Positions 55,609-64,000 of a stretch of DNA of 64,000 bases are shown one piece after another (positions within the stretch are counted from its first letter, which is position 1; each line of letters begins with the position of its first letter). Source of the DNA: Citrobacter enshiensis. Lineage in GTDB: Bacteria; Pseudomonadota; Gammaproteobacteria; Enterobacterales; Enterobacteriaceae. The stretch spans positions 1,736,001-1,800,000 of the forward strand of contig NZ_CP119862.1 in assembly GCF_029338175.1 (NCBI RefSeq), read 5' to 3'. The notes below the pieces were generated by a model, which saw only the letters and a list, made by a program, of their open reading frames with translations, was not told the DNA's origin and ran no database searches. The position numbers and the translations under genes are program-made.

Positions 55609-56731
55609 ATGTTGAAAGTATTGCACTTCTATAAAACTTATTATCCCGATACGTTTGGTGGAATTGAGCAGGTTATTTATCAATTGAGTGAGTCAGGCTC
55701 TGCATATGGGGTATGCCCAACAATACTTACACTCAGCAAACGCGGGGATATAGATAACGTACATATTGGTGTGCAACGAGTTTTTTATTCTAAAGCAAAT
55801 TTTGAGATAGCTTCGACTCCTTTTTCCTTATCTTGTATCCGTAAGTTTAAAAAACTGGCCCAGGAAGCCGACATCATCCATTATCACTATCCATTTCCTT
55901 TTATGGATATGCTGCATTTCATGTTGTAGAATAAAAAAACCTACGGTCGTGAGCTATCACTCTGATATTGTTAAGCAAAAATCTTTTTTACGGCTTTACA
56001 CACCATTGATGAACCGTTTTTTGAACTCAGTTAATTGTATTGTGGCAGCCTCACCAAATTATGCTCAAACAAGCCCTGTTTTGCAGAAATTTAAATCTAA
56101 AGTCAAAGTTGTCCCTTATGGATTAGACGAAAAATCTTATCCAAAAGCGGATGACGAAAGGATAAGTTACTGGAAAAATAAGTTTGGAGATAAATTTTTC
56201 TTGTTTGTAGGTGCCTTTAGATATTACAAAGGGTTACATACTCTATTAGAGGCAGTACATACAACCTCTTTACCTGTTGTAATTGTCGGTGGGGGTACGG
56301 TAGAAACCGAGCTGAAATTAAGAGCAAAAGAGTTGAATCTCTCCCATGTCCATTTCGTAGGGGCATTACCAGATGAGGATAAGGCTGCTTTATTAACGCT
56401 ATGTTATTCTGTTGTTTTTCCATCACATCTTCGTTCAGAAGCATTTGGAATAACTTTATTGGAAGGTGCTTTATATGGAAAGCCTTTGATTTCCTGTGAG
56501 ATCGGCACTGGAACAAGTTATATAAATCTGAATAAAAAAACTGGTTTAGTGGTTTTGCCATCAGATAAAATCGCACTTAGAAGTGCGATGATTCAACTGT
56601 GGGAAAACGAAGATTTGGCCAAGCAGTATGGGGAAAATGCAAAAACAAGATTTTATGAATTATTTACATCACAAAAAATGATAAAAGGATATCATAGTAT
56701 TTATAATGCTATGATAAGTAAAAATTCTTGA
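55609..56731 (+). CDS. GT4 glycosyltransferase, WbpZ-like (frameshifted)
   Basis: Begins MLKVLHFYKTYYPDTFGGIEQVIYQ, the N-terminus typical of Pseudomonas WbpZ and E. coli O9a WbdC, which add the first D-Rha or D-Man to the lipid-linked primer. The donor domain has VGAFRYYKGLHTLLEA and EAFGITLLEGALYGKPLI. An extra T near 55927 stops the first frame at 55929; the joined protein is about 373 aa. It is the last gene of the coupled operon. Confidence 0.82.
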
Positions 56732-57186
56732 GTCTTGTATATTAATAGAACTATGGCTAAAGTGTTCTTTATTTTATTGGTCGAAAATACTTTTGCACTT
56801 ACAGCGTTTTAGTGTTATGAATGGAATTAAAATATTTTAACTTACAGGAGGGTTTCTAAAGTTTTATTTTCAAAAATACGTTGCGTAAATCAAATAATAT
56901 TTGAGGCGTCAGCGGATCGAGTATATTAAATTATCTATTGCTTGGCATTTGGATGTGATATTTTTTAAAGGGAATTTATTTATATTGTACTAATTATGGA
57001 AGTTATTTTTGCTCACCAATGACGTTCTGTCGCCGCGTTGCCCATAACTATCAGTTATTACTGGGCATTTTCTTTATTCCAGACATAATGTTAGTGGCTG
57101 GTATTGTCAGTATCCCGCATAATCGTACCATTCACATTTAGAGATCTTCCGGCATAATCATTCTGCCAACGAAGGAGATCGCTATT

Positions 57187-58218
57187 CGTAAAGCACGTTT
57201 TACTGAGCATTAGATCATCACCGTGATTAAATCGGTTGAAGCCGGACAAACTGTTAAGGATGTCTGACGGAAGCTGGTATCTCTGAAGCCACTTATTACA
57301 ACTGGAAGTCAAAATACGGTGGTATGGAAGCATCCGATATTAAAAAAGATAAAGGATCTTGAGGATGAGAACCGACGCCTCAAACAGATGTTTGCCGATC
57401 TCAGTCTTGAGGACCGGGCACTGAAAGATGTTATCGAAAAGAAGCTTTAAAAACCAGCCTTTAATCGTGAGGCTGGTAAACGCATCTGACAACGACATTC
57501 GGGCTCCGTATTCGTCAGGCCTGCCGGAGTCTGAATCTGAGCAGAACGGTTTACCATTACCTCCCGGATACTGCTCGTGATGAACCTGTTATTTTCGCAT
57601 TATAGGCTGCCGCCGAACGGCATCCACGATATGGTTTTCCAAAGTTATTTCAGATTCTGCAGCGGCAGGAATACCAGTGGAATCATAAAAGGATCCACCG
57701 TATTTACTGTCTGCTTAAGCTGAATTTTCACTGCAAAGGTAAACAGCGTCTGCCTGTGCGTATAATCCATCACCGGTGGCTCCGCCAAAAGCGTTAAACC
57801 AGAGTTGGTCTGCATGACGCTCTGATTGTGGTCGTCGTTTTCACACGTTCAATGTCGTTGATGACTTTAATCGTGAAGCGTAGTGGATCGAAATAGACCT
57901 GAATCTGCCAGCCCAGCCCAGCCCAGCCCAGCCCGTAGCCATTAGTCAGAGACTAAATAAGTAGCATGGCCGGAATTTATCTCTCTGACGCTGGCCGCAT
58001 GGCCAGAGAGTCATGCAGTAAAGTTGGAATTTATCAAGCCGGGTAAACCAACTCAGAATGCTTTTATAGAACGCTTTAACCAAACGTATCGTACAGAAAT
58101 ACTCGATTTTTATCTATTCAGAACCCTTTATGAAGTGCGGGAAATGCCGGAAAATGGTTGTCAGAATACAACAATGAACGCCTGCACGAATCACTGAATA
58201 ACATGACAAGGCCGGGAT
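57187..58218 (+). mobile_element. Degenerate IS3-family element (IS407-like group)
   Basis: 57187-57450 reads as an IS3-type orfA with in-frame stops: RKARFTEH*, EAGQTVKDV, YYNWKSKYGGMEASDIKK, ENRRLKQMFADLSLED. From about 57450 pieces of orfB appear in changing frames (VYHYLPDTARDEPV, RHPRYGFPKLF, HKRIHRIYCLLKLN). Near 58020-58200 the DDE C-terminus is seen (LEFIKPGKPTQNAFIERFNQ, NNERLHESLN). A region between the two orfB parts is lost. No clean terminal inverted repeats were found. The element separates the O-antigen operon from the gtr cassette. Confidence 0.8.
57908..57934. repeat. Five tandem CCAGC units
   Basis: CCAGC is repeated five times and followed by CC inside the dead orfB of the IS remnant. 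It is a slippage-prone short tandem repeat. Confidence 0.9.
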
Positions 58219-58641
58219 CTCAAAAAGTGCATGGAACTAAAACGGGTCTATTTGCACTATGGCTTCTAATTATATGTGTTCATTGATTTAGTTTAACGTG
58301 AGCTACTATTTCAGGTTTGTATTGGAAATTATTAAAAAGTTAACTTCATCGCTGATATAAGTTTCCCTCTGCATCTGGCTCACCCCTTAATAACATATGT
58401 ATCATGAGGGGGTAATTAATGATGAGGAGTATTTTATACTGTCATTTTTATATTTTTTGGAGGGAGTGATATTTGATGAATATGGTATTTATAGATATAT
58501 GTGAAAATTTCGGCTAATAAAGTAGGTGGGTGTTTCTAAAAAAAATGGTTTAAACTGTTTACTCTTAATCTATCTGGGGCTGTGTGTGCATAAAGAATTA
58601 GAGTTATTTTTCTATATTTTAATTGGTGGGGATATTAGTTG

Positions 58642-60267
58642 ATGCGATTTAACTTTTACGGTCTACTTTCTATTGCTATCGGATTTATATTTTTCACCCT
58701 TTGTGTAGGGATCTCACCACTTAATGTCACAAATATATCTTTTTTAATGAATGGAGATGCTGCTCAGCATTGGATTGGTTGGGAGTTTTTTAGGCATACA
58801 CCTTTACTTCAGTGGCCAATTGGTAAAAACTATGGATATGGAATTCAGTTGCATAACTCAATCGTTTATACTGATTCAATACCTATATTTTCTGTCTTTT
58901 TCAAAATATTCTCTGGCATGGTGCCAGTGGAATTTCAATATACTGGGCTGTGGTTACTGCTCTGCTTTTGCCTGCAGGGATTTTTTTCATTTACATTAAT
59001 AAAGAAAATAACTGGGAATGATATTTATTCACTACTGGCAAGTATCATTTTTGTGATTTCGATTCCATTTATTGATAGAATTGGAGGGCACTTCGCTTTA
59101 GCTGCTCATTGGTTGATTCTCTGGGCGCTCTGCCTATATTTTAATCGTGAGTTTACATTTAAAAATTGGATCGCATTATTAATTTTTTCCTCATGGGTCC
59201 ATGCTTATCTTCTGGCTATGACTTTGACTATTTGGATTTTAGATATAACTAATAAAGTCTATCAGAAAAAAATATCAACGAAAGCGATTATCTTGCACAT
59301 TGTATTGTCATTTTCATTATTATTATTGGCAATGTACTCTATTGGATATTTTACTATATCAGGGAGTTTCTCATCAGGAGGGTTTGGGTATTACAAGCTA
59401 AACTTGAACTCAATAATTAATCCCTATTATGGACCATTTTCATCGATTATAAATCCGTTACCTGCAGGTAAGGGAGAGTATGAAGGGTTAAATTACATTG
59501 GTGCTGGTGTGATGTTATTGCTGGTTTTCTCGATTTTTGGTGTAAAACGCACAAAAAAAAATATCAGCGATGAGTTATCTACACATATCCCACTGTTATT
59601 GCTATCGATAGCATTAACTATTTATGCATTAAGTAATGTCATTAGTTGGGGCAATGATATTTTATTGGAGTATTATATACCTAACTTTATGAAGAGTATC
59701 ACTAATACTTTTAGAGCGTCAGGAAGATTTTTTTGGATTGTTTACTATTTGATATTTACTGTATCTATTGTTGGGATTTATAAATATTTCAAATTTCGAA
59801 CTGCTATTATTATTTTGTTTTCTTGCGCAGTTTTACAGATTTACGATGTCCATCATGTTTTAAATGTTAGAAAAAATGGCTTTGAAGTTTACCATCATGG
59901 GTACACACTTAATGGCTCAAATTGGTCGTATGTCGCAAAAAATTATGAGAAAATACTCACCCCCTCTCCTTGGTTATTTGGTGATGATTATTTAAAATAT
60001 GCCTATTTTGCATCCGTAAATAATATGAAAATAAGCTTTGGTTATTTTGCAAGGGTTAATATGGATGTTTGGAACAAACAAACCTTAGATATTGGCAAAG
60101 CTATAAGTACAGGAGATTTGGAGGAAGGTGCTGTTTATTTATTTAAGGATAAAACTCAGTATGAGAAAGTATTGGGTAGGGTAAATCAGAGAACATATAA
60201 TTTCGAAGATAATGGCGTTTACGTGATTGGATTAATGAAGTCACCTATGTCATACACTAAATCTTGA
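58642..60267 (+). CDS. Polytopic membrane protein, DUF6311-like; candidate serotype-specific glucosyltransferase
   Basis: 541 aa, ATG at 58642. About 10-12 hydrophobic segments fill residues 1-400, followed by a soluble periplasmic tail of about 140 residues. The early loop after TM1 carries NGDAAQHWIGWEFFR and LLQWPIGKNYGYG, the shape of GT-C enzymes with an acidic residue in the first loop. The position just before gtrA-gtrB suggests it transfers glucose from undecaprenyl-phosphate-glucose to the O polysaccharide, although in phage cassettes the specific gtr gene usually follows gtrB. DUF6311 assignment is from memory of its motifs. Very AT-rich. Intact. Confidence 0.7.
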   Translation: MRFNFYGLLSIAIGFIFFTLCVGISPLNVTNISFLMNGDAAQHWIGWEFFRHTPLLQWPIGKNYGYGIQLHNSIVYTDSIPIFSVFFKIFSGMVPVEFQYTGLWLLLCFCLQGFFSFTLIKKITGNDIYSLLASIIFVISIPFIDRIGGHFALAAHWLILWALCLYFNREFTFKNWIALLIFSSWVHAYLLAMTLTIWILDITNKVYQKKISTKAIILHIVLSFSLLLLAMYSIGYFTISGSFSSGGFGYYKLNLNSIINPYYGPFSSIINPLPAGKGEYEGLNYIGAGVMLLLVFSIFGVKRTKKNISDELSTHIPLLLLSIALTIYALSNVISWGNDILLEYYIPNFMKSITNTFRASGRFFWIVYYLIFTVSIVGIYKYFKFRTAIIILFSCAVLQIYDVHHVLNVRKNGFEVYHHGYTLNGSNWSYVAKNYEKILTPSPWLFGDDYLKYAYFASVNNMKISFGYFARVNMDVWNKQTLDIGKAISTGDLEEGAVYLFKDKTQYEKVLGRVNQRTYNFEDNGVYVIGLMKSPMSYTKS

Positions 60268-60426
60268 TTGGGGAATATTTATACCAAATTGCTTTTTAGT
60301 GCTATTTAATTCTTGGGGTTATAGTTGTTATTGTTTTATTCTGGTATTGCAGTCTCTCATTTGTAATTAAGAATCGATGATTTGACTTTCACCACTGCTA
60401 GTGGTCTACATAGAACTGTTTCATAA

Positions 60427-60461
60427 AACTAAGTGTGCGACCTGTGGCCGCGCACTTAGTT
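60427..60461 (+). other. Strong hairpin upstream of gtrA
   Basis: AACTAAGTGTGCG pairs with CGCGCACTTAGTT (13 bp, one G-U) around a 9-base loop, 40 bases before the gtrA ATG. No T run follows. It could regulate gtrA translation or mark an old recombination or att junction, as phage gtr cassettes lie beside attP. The function is unknown. Confidence 0.6.
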
Positions 60462-60500
60462 GATAGTTCACTTCTTTCTCTTAATTTCTTTATATTACGT

Positions 60501-60863
60501 ATGCTAAAATTATTTACTAAATATACATCTATAGGTGTGCTTAATACAGCAATCCACTGGTGCATATTCGCTATTTGTATCTATAAATTGGGCACCAATC
60601 AGATCGTGGCAAATCTCGCTGGTTTCGTTGTTGCAGTCAGTTTTAGTTTCTTCGCTAATGCACGCTTTACATTCAAAGCATCCACTTCGACAATGCGCTA
60701 TATTTTATATATTGGGTTTATGGGAGCTCTTAGTGCTTTAATTGGTTGGGGGGCTGATATATGTTCCCTACCTCCACTGGTCACTATGATTACTTTTTCT
60801 ATAATTAGCTTGGTTTGTGGTTTTTTATATTCAAAGTTTATTGTTTTTAGAGTTTTTAAATGA
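60501..60863 (+). CDS. gtrA: GtrA-family bactoprenol-linked glucose flippase
   Basis: 120 aa with four membrane segments, starting [20 protein letters not shown], as in Shigella/Salmonella phage and E. coli GtrA. The ATG at 60501 is preferred to the frame start at 60435. GtrA is thought to flip undecaprenyl-phosphate-glucose to the periplasm. It overlaps gtrB by 4 bases (ATGA). Confidence 0.93.
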   Translation: MLKLFTKYTSIGVLNTAIHWCIFAICIYKLGTNQIVANLAGFVVAVSFSFFANARFTFKASTSTMRYILYIGFMGALSALIGWGADICSLPPLVTMITFSIISLVCGFLYSKFIVFRVFK

Positions 60864-61777
60864 AAATATCACTGCTTGTTCCAGTATTAAATGAAGAAGA
60901 TACAATACCTATATTTTATAATAAAGTTAGGAGAGATGACGCACTAAAGAAATATGAAGTGGAAATAGTGTTTATCAATGATGGAAGTAAAGATTCAACA
61001 GAATCAATAATAAATGCACTCGCTATTGCTGACCCACTGGTGATGTCTCTGTCCTTTAGCCGAAACTTCGGAAAGGAGTCCGCTCTCTTTGCCGGTCTGA
61101 CACATGCCTCTGGTGATGCTTTAATCCCTATAGATGTTGACCTTCAGGATCCTATAGAAGTAATTCCGCTGTTAATTGAGCGGTGGGAATCAGGTGCAGA
61201 TGTGGTGCTGGCAAAGCGTTCAGATCGCGCATCTGATAGTCGATTAAAGCGAAAAACAGCCGAATGGTTTTACAAGCTACACAATAAAATTAGTAATCCC
61301 CCCATTGAAGAGAATGTAGGTGATTTTCGCTTAATGTCTCGTGAGGTTGTCGAAAACATCAAGCAGATGCCGGAGCGCAATTTATTTATGAAGGGCGTTC
61401 TTTCCTGGGTTGGCGGACGTACAGATATTGTTGAATATGCTCGGGCTGAACGTGTGGCTGGTAGTTCAAAATTCAATGGCTGGAAATTATGGAACCTGGC
61501 ACTGGAGGGTATTACCAGTTTCTCAACTTTTCCCCTTCGGATCTGGACTTACATAGGTCTATTTGTTGCGGGATTGGCCTTTATCTATGGTATCTGGATG
61601 GTCGTTGATACCTTAGCGTTTGGTAACCCTGTCAGGGGATATCCTTCATTAATTGTATCTGTTCTTTTTTTAGGGGGGGTTCAATTAATTGGTGTCGGAG
61701 TTTTAGGTGAGTATATTGGTCGTATTTATATTGAAGTAAAACAGCGACCTCGATATATTCTAAAAAAGAGAAAATAA
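60860..61777 (+). CDS. gtrB: Bactoprenol glucosyltransferase GtrB
   Basis: 305 aa GT2 enzyme that makes undecaprenyl-phosphate-glucose. It has [33 protein letters not shown] (DXD-type), [12 protein letters not shown], then two C-terminal membrane segments (about 232-254 and 266-288). Intact and very close to the E. coli protein. Confidence 0.95.
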   Translation: MKISLLVPVLNEEDTIPIFYNKVRRDDALKKYEVEIVFINDGSKDSTESIINALAIADPLVMSLSFSRNFGKESALFAGLTHASGDALIPIDVDLQDPIEVIPLLIERWESGADVVLAKRSDRASDSRLKRKTAEWFYKLHNKISNPPIEENVGDFRLMSREVVENIKQMPERNLFMKGVLSWVGGRTDIVEYARAERVAGSSKFNGWKLWNLALEGITSFSTFPLRIWTYIGLFVAGLAFIYGIWMVVDTLAFGNPVRGYPSLIVSVLFLGGVQLIGVGVLGEYIGRIYIEVKQRPRYILKKRK

Positions 61778-61970
61778 ATGTTAACGAGGTCTAACATCGA
61801 ATATTTTTTAACCGTTGATGACGAGCTGCATAAAACATGGCGCCGCAGATATCTCCTGTCATGCGATAATTCTTGGCAATCATCTACCCAATACCCTCCA
61901 ACCTGAGTTAACATTTGAGTTTTCCAAGCCGCGCATAACCCGCGGTGAGCACACCTGACAGGAGTAAAAA

Positions 61971-63377
61971 ATGTCTAAGCAACAAATCGGCGTCGTTGGG
62001 ATGGCTGTTATGGGGCGCAACTTGGCGCTTAACATCGAAAGTCGTGGCTATACCGTGTCCGTTTTCAACCGCTCCCGTGAAAAAACCGAAGAAGTGATTG
62101 CCGAGAACCCTGGCAAGAAACTTGTGCCTTCCTACACGGTTAAAGAGTTTGTTGAATCCCTTGAAACGCCTCGCCGTATCCTGTTGATGGTTAAAGCCGG
62201 TGCGGGTACTGATGCTGCTATCGATTCCCTAAAACCCTATCTTGATAAAGGCGACATCATCATTGATGGTGGTAACACGTTCTTCCAGGACACGATTCGT
62301 CGTAATCGTGAACTTTCTGCAGAAGGTTTCAACTTTATCGGGACCGGTGTCTCCGGAGGTGAGGAAGGCGCACTGAAAGGGCCTTCTATTATGCCTGGTG
62401 GTCAGAAAGAAGCCTACGAACTGGTAGCACCGATTCTGACGAAGATAGCTGCAGTGGCGGAAGATGGTGAACCGTGTGTGACTTATATCGGTGCCGATGG
62501 TGCGGGTCACTATGTAAAAATGGTGCATAACGGCATTGAATATGGCGATATGCAGTTGATCGCTGAAGCCTACTCCCTTCTAAAAAGGGGCCTTGACCTT
62601 AGCAATGATGAGCTGGCCAGTACCTTCACCGAGTGGAACAACGGCGAGCTGAGCAGCTACCTGATCGACATTACGAAAGACATCTTCACCAAAAAAGATG
62701 AAGAAGGTAAATACCTGGTCGATGTGATTCTCGATGAAGCGGCTAACAAAGGTACTGGAAAATGGACCAGCCAGAGTTCTCTTGACCTCGGCGAACCGCT
62801 GTCTCTGATCACCGAGTCTGTATTTGCACGCTACATCTCCTCGCTGAAAGATCAGCGTGTGGCGGCGTCTAAGGTTCTGACAGGACCGAAAGCGCAGCTG
62901 GCAGGTGAAAAAGCAGAATTTATCGAGAAAGTTCGTCGTGCTCTGTATCTGGGTAAAATCGTTTCTTATGCTCAGGGATTCTCTCAGTTGCGTGCCGCTT
63001 CTGACGAGTACAACTGGGATCTGAACTACGGTGAGATTGCGAAAATCTTCCGCGCGGGTTGCATCATTCGTGCCCAGTTTCTGCAGAAGATTACCGATGC
63101 GTATGCCGAGAATGCGAATATTGCAAACTTGCTGCTGGCACCGTACTTCAAGAACATTGCTGATGAATACCAGCAAGCGCTGCGTGACGTCGTGGCTTAT
63201 GCGGTTCAGAACGGTATTCCTGTTCCGACCTTCTCTGCAGCTGTTGCCTATTATGACAGTTATCGTGCTGCAGTTCTGCCTGCTAACCTGATCCAGGCGC
63301 AGCGTGACTACTTTGGTGCGCATACTTATAAACGCACTGATAAAGAAGGGGTCTTCCATACTGAATGGATGGAATAA
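61971..63377 (+). CDS. gnd: 6-phosphogluconate dehydrogenase, decarboxylating
   Basis: Pentose phosphate pathway enzyme, 468 aa as in E. coli. It has the NADP motif [15 protein letters not shown], substrate loop [21 protein letters not shown], catalytic Lys/Asn in [16 protein letters not shown] and the C-terminal [17 protein letters not shown]. gnd borders the O-antigen locus and is often exchanged with it. GGAG at 61960 precedes the ATG. Intact. Confidence 0.98.
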   Translation: MSKQQIGVVGMAVMGRNLALNIESRGYTVSVFNRSREKTEEVIAENPGKKLVPSYTVKEFVESLETPRRILLMVKAGAGTDAAIDSLKPYLDKGDIIIDGGNTFFQDTIRRNRELSAEGFNFIGTGVSGGEEGALKGPSIMPGGQKEAYELVAPILTKIAAVAEDGEPCVTYIGADGAGHYVKMVHNGIEYGDMQLIAEAYSLLKRGLDLSNDELASTFTEWNNGELSSYLIDITKDIFTKKDEEGKYLVDVILDEAANKGTGKWTSQSSLDLGEPLSLITESVFARYISSLKDQRVAASKVLTGPKAQLAGEKAEFIEKVRRALYLGKIVSYAQGFSQLRAASDEYNWDLNYGEIAKIFRAGCIIRAQFLQKITDAYAENANIANLLLAPYFKNIADEYQQALRDVVAYAVQNGIPVPTFSAAVAYYDSYRAAVLPANLIQAQRDYFGAHTYKRTDKEGVFHTEWME

Positions 63378-63450
63378 TCTTTATTATTTCGATGAGCTCG
63401 ATTTTATATATTCAGTTGGTTAATTGAGCGAGTCGGGCAATGTATAAAAA

Positions 63451-63482
63451 ACCGTAATCTCTTTGAGATTACGGTTTTTTTT
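63451..63482 (+). terminator. gnd rho-independent terminator
   Basis: A 10-bp stem, ACCGTAATCT (63451-63460) / AGATTACGGT (63466-63475), with a 5-base loop, is flanked by A6 on the left and T8 on the right. Confidence 0.92.
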
Positions 63483-63492
63483 ATCCCTGCAT

Positions 63493-64000
63493 GAACACCA
63501 CCTCCTATGGAGGTGGTCAGCAATAAGTTGGCTCTGCCAATAATGTTACTCATGGGAAAATCCGAATCTGTTATCCACATAACTGATAAGGATTTAACCA
63601 TGAGTAGATTCCAGAAAGCATCTCATGTGCTCTGGTGTTGTCAATATCCGTATGGACACCCAAGTACCGATTTCGCATCCTTAGGAACAATGTTGGCAAA
63701 GAGGTCTACAAGCAGATAAGGATCTCAAGTGAGCAGCTCGGGATAGAAGTGGTAGAGCTGAATGTTCAGATAGATCATGTCCATTTACTGGTAAAAGTCC
63801 CGCCACGTCTTTCTATTTCACATGTGATCGGTCATTTGAAAGGTAAAACAGCCCTTAGGCTGTTCAGCAAATTTCCCTACCTGCGGAAGAACAAGTTGTG
63901 GGTAAATCACTTTTGGGCACGGGGTTACTGCGTAGATACCGTAGGTATAAATGAAGAAATGATAAGAAAGCACGTGAAGTATCAGGAAAAGCATGAAGTT
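63493..64000 (+). mobile_element. IS200/IS605-family element, left end and truncated tnpA
   Basis: Begins around a perfect 9-bp hairpin ACCACCTCC-TAT-GGAGGTGGT (63497-63517), the kind of subterminal structure IS200/IS605 transposases recognise at the left end. It continues into a Y1 transposase gene that runs off the window. The position just after the gnd terminator is intergenic. The left boundary is approximate. Confidence 0.75.
63600..64000 (+). pseudogene. tnpA: IS200-like Y1 transposase TnpA (frameshifted and cut by window edge)
   Basis: ATG at 63600 with AAGGA upstream starts MSRFQKASHVLWCCQY. A small deletion near 63645 then shifts the frame (stop at 63719). The continuing frame reads KEVYKQIRISSEQLGIEVVELNVQ, then IDHVHLLVKVPP with the HUH motif (H-V-H) of Y1 transposases, and near the edge VKYQEKHEV, where the catalytic Tyr lies. 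HWPK-like sequence PKYRFRILRNN is seen in the shifted frame. Whether the copy is dead or the deletion is a sequence error cannot be told. Confidence 0.8.

Larger units (their letters stand above)
56732..58641. other. Gene-poor AT-rich region with IS remnant
   Basis: 1.9 kb without an intact gene. 56732-57150 is AT-rich and empty except for a weak hairpin near 57040-57070 (GCCCATAACT...GGGCATTTTCTTT). 57187-58218 is a decayed IS3-family element described separately. 58219-58641 is AT-rich with nothing recognisable. Confidence 0.7.

Noticed and set aside
57091-57333. 80-aa minus-strand ORF in the IS region
   Set aside because: It lies antisense to the recognisable IS3 orfA remnant and has no ribosome binding site.
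58642-61777. Prophage carrying the gtr genes
   Set aside because: No integrase, phage structural gene or att repeat is visible on either side.

Overview
This window is chromosomal DNA from an enterobacterium close to Escherichia, Citrobacter and Salmonella. The evidence is the protein sequences (MdtB, Udk, Dcd, AsmA, GalF and Gnd are nearly those of E. coli) and the order mdtC-mdtB-mdtA / yegD-alkA-dgcE-udk-dcd-asmA-yegH / wza...wcaM-galF / O-antigen genes / gnd. The genus cannot be fixed by reading alone. The absence of yegI-yegL between mdtA and yegD and the divergence from E. coli suggest a Citrobacter-like strain (inference).

Layout. (1) 1-6.5 kb, minus strand: the MdtABC RND efflux operon (mdtC cut by the window edge), with a BaeR-like box upstream and one Ibs/Sib type I toxin-antitoxin module. 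(2) 7.0-8.7 kb: a convergent pair, an unrecognised 214-aa membrane protein and a YiiG-like (DUF3829) lipoprotein, where E. coli has yegI-L. (3) 8.7-19.6 kb: housekeeping genes yegD, alkA, dgcE (yegE), udk, dcd, asmA and yegH. (4) 20.1-41.8 kb: the RfaH/JUMPstart-led colanic acid operon, wza to wcaM. It is a mosaic: fcl-gmm-wcaI-manC are visibly AT-richer than the GC-rich genes on both sides, and the usual manB (cpsG) between manC and wcaJ is missing. (5) 41.9-42.8 kb: galF. (6) 43.1-56.7 kb: a second JUMPstart followed by a tightly coupled O-polysaccharide operon, manC-manB-wzm-wzt-FkbM methyltransferase/coiled-coil protein-51-aa ORF-trimodular glycosyltransferase-gmd-rmd-two GT4 transferases (WbpY/WbpZ-like). 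(7) 56.7-58.6 kb: a decayed IS3-family element. (8) 58.6-61.8 kb: a glucosylation cassette made of a DUF6311-like membrane protein, gtrA and gtrB. (9) 62-63.4 kb: gnd, then the start of an IS200-like element that runs off the window.

How the genes work together. The O-antigen locus encodes an ABC-transporter-dependent polysaccharide probably made of D-rhamnose. ManC and ManB make GDP-mannose. A Pseudomonas-type Gmd and Rmd convert it to GDP-D-rhamnose. WbpY/WbpZ-like transferases and a three-domain glycosyltransferase build the chain. A methyltransferase carrying a long coiled coil sits in the position of the chain terminator WbdD, next to a Wzt that has a C-terminal substrate-binding domain. 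The GtrAB cassette could add a glucose side branch in the periplasm. The colanic acid operon needs the same GDP-mannose for L-fucose and, lacking its own manB here, may depend on the O-antigen manB.

Data quality. About twenty genes between 18.5 and 56 kb, plus the last transposase, are interrupted by small indels, nearly all single extra bases that duplicate a neighbouring base. The flanking reading frames are otherwise perfectly conserved. These look more like sequencing or assembly errors than real decay, so I annotate such genes as whole genes and give the break positions.
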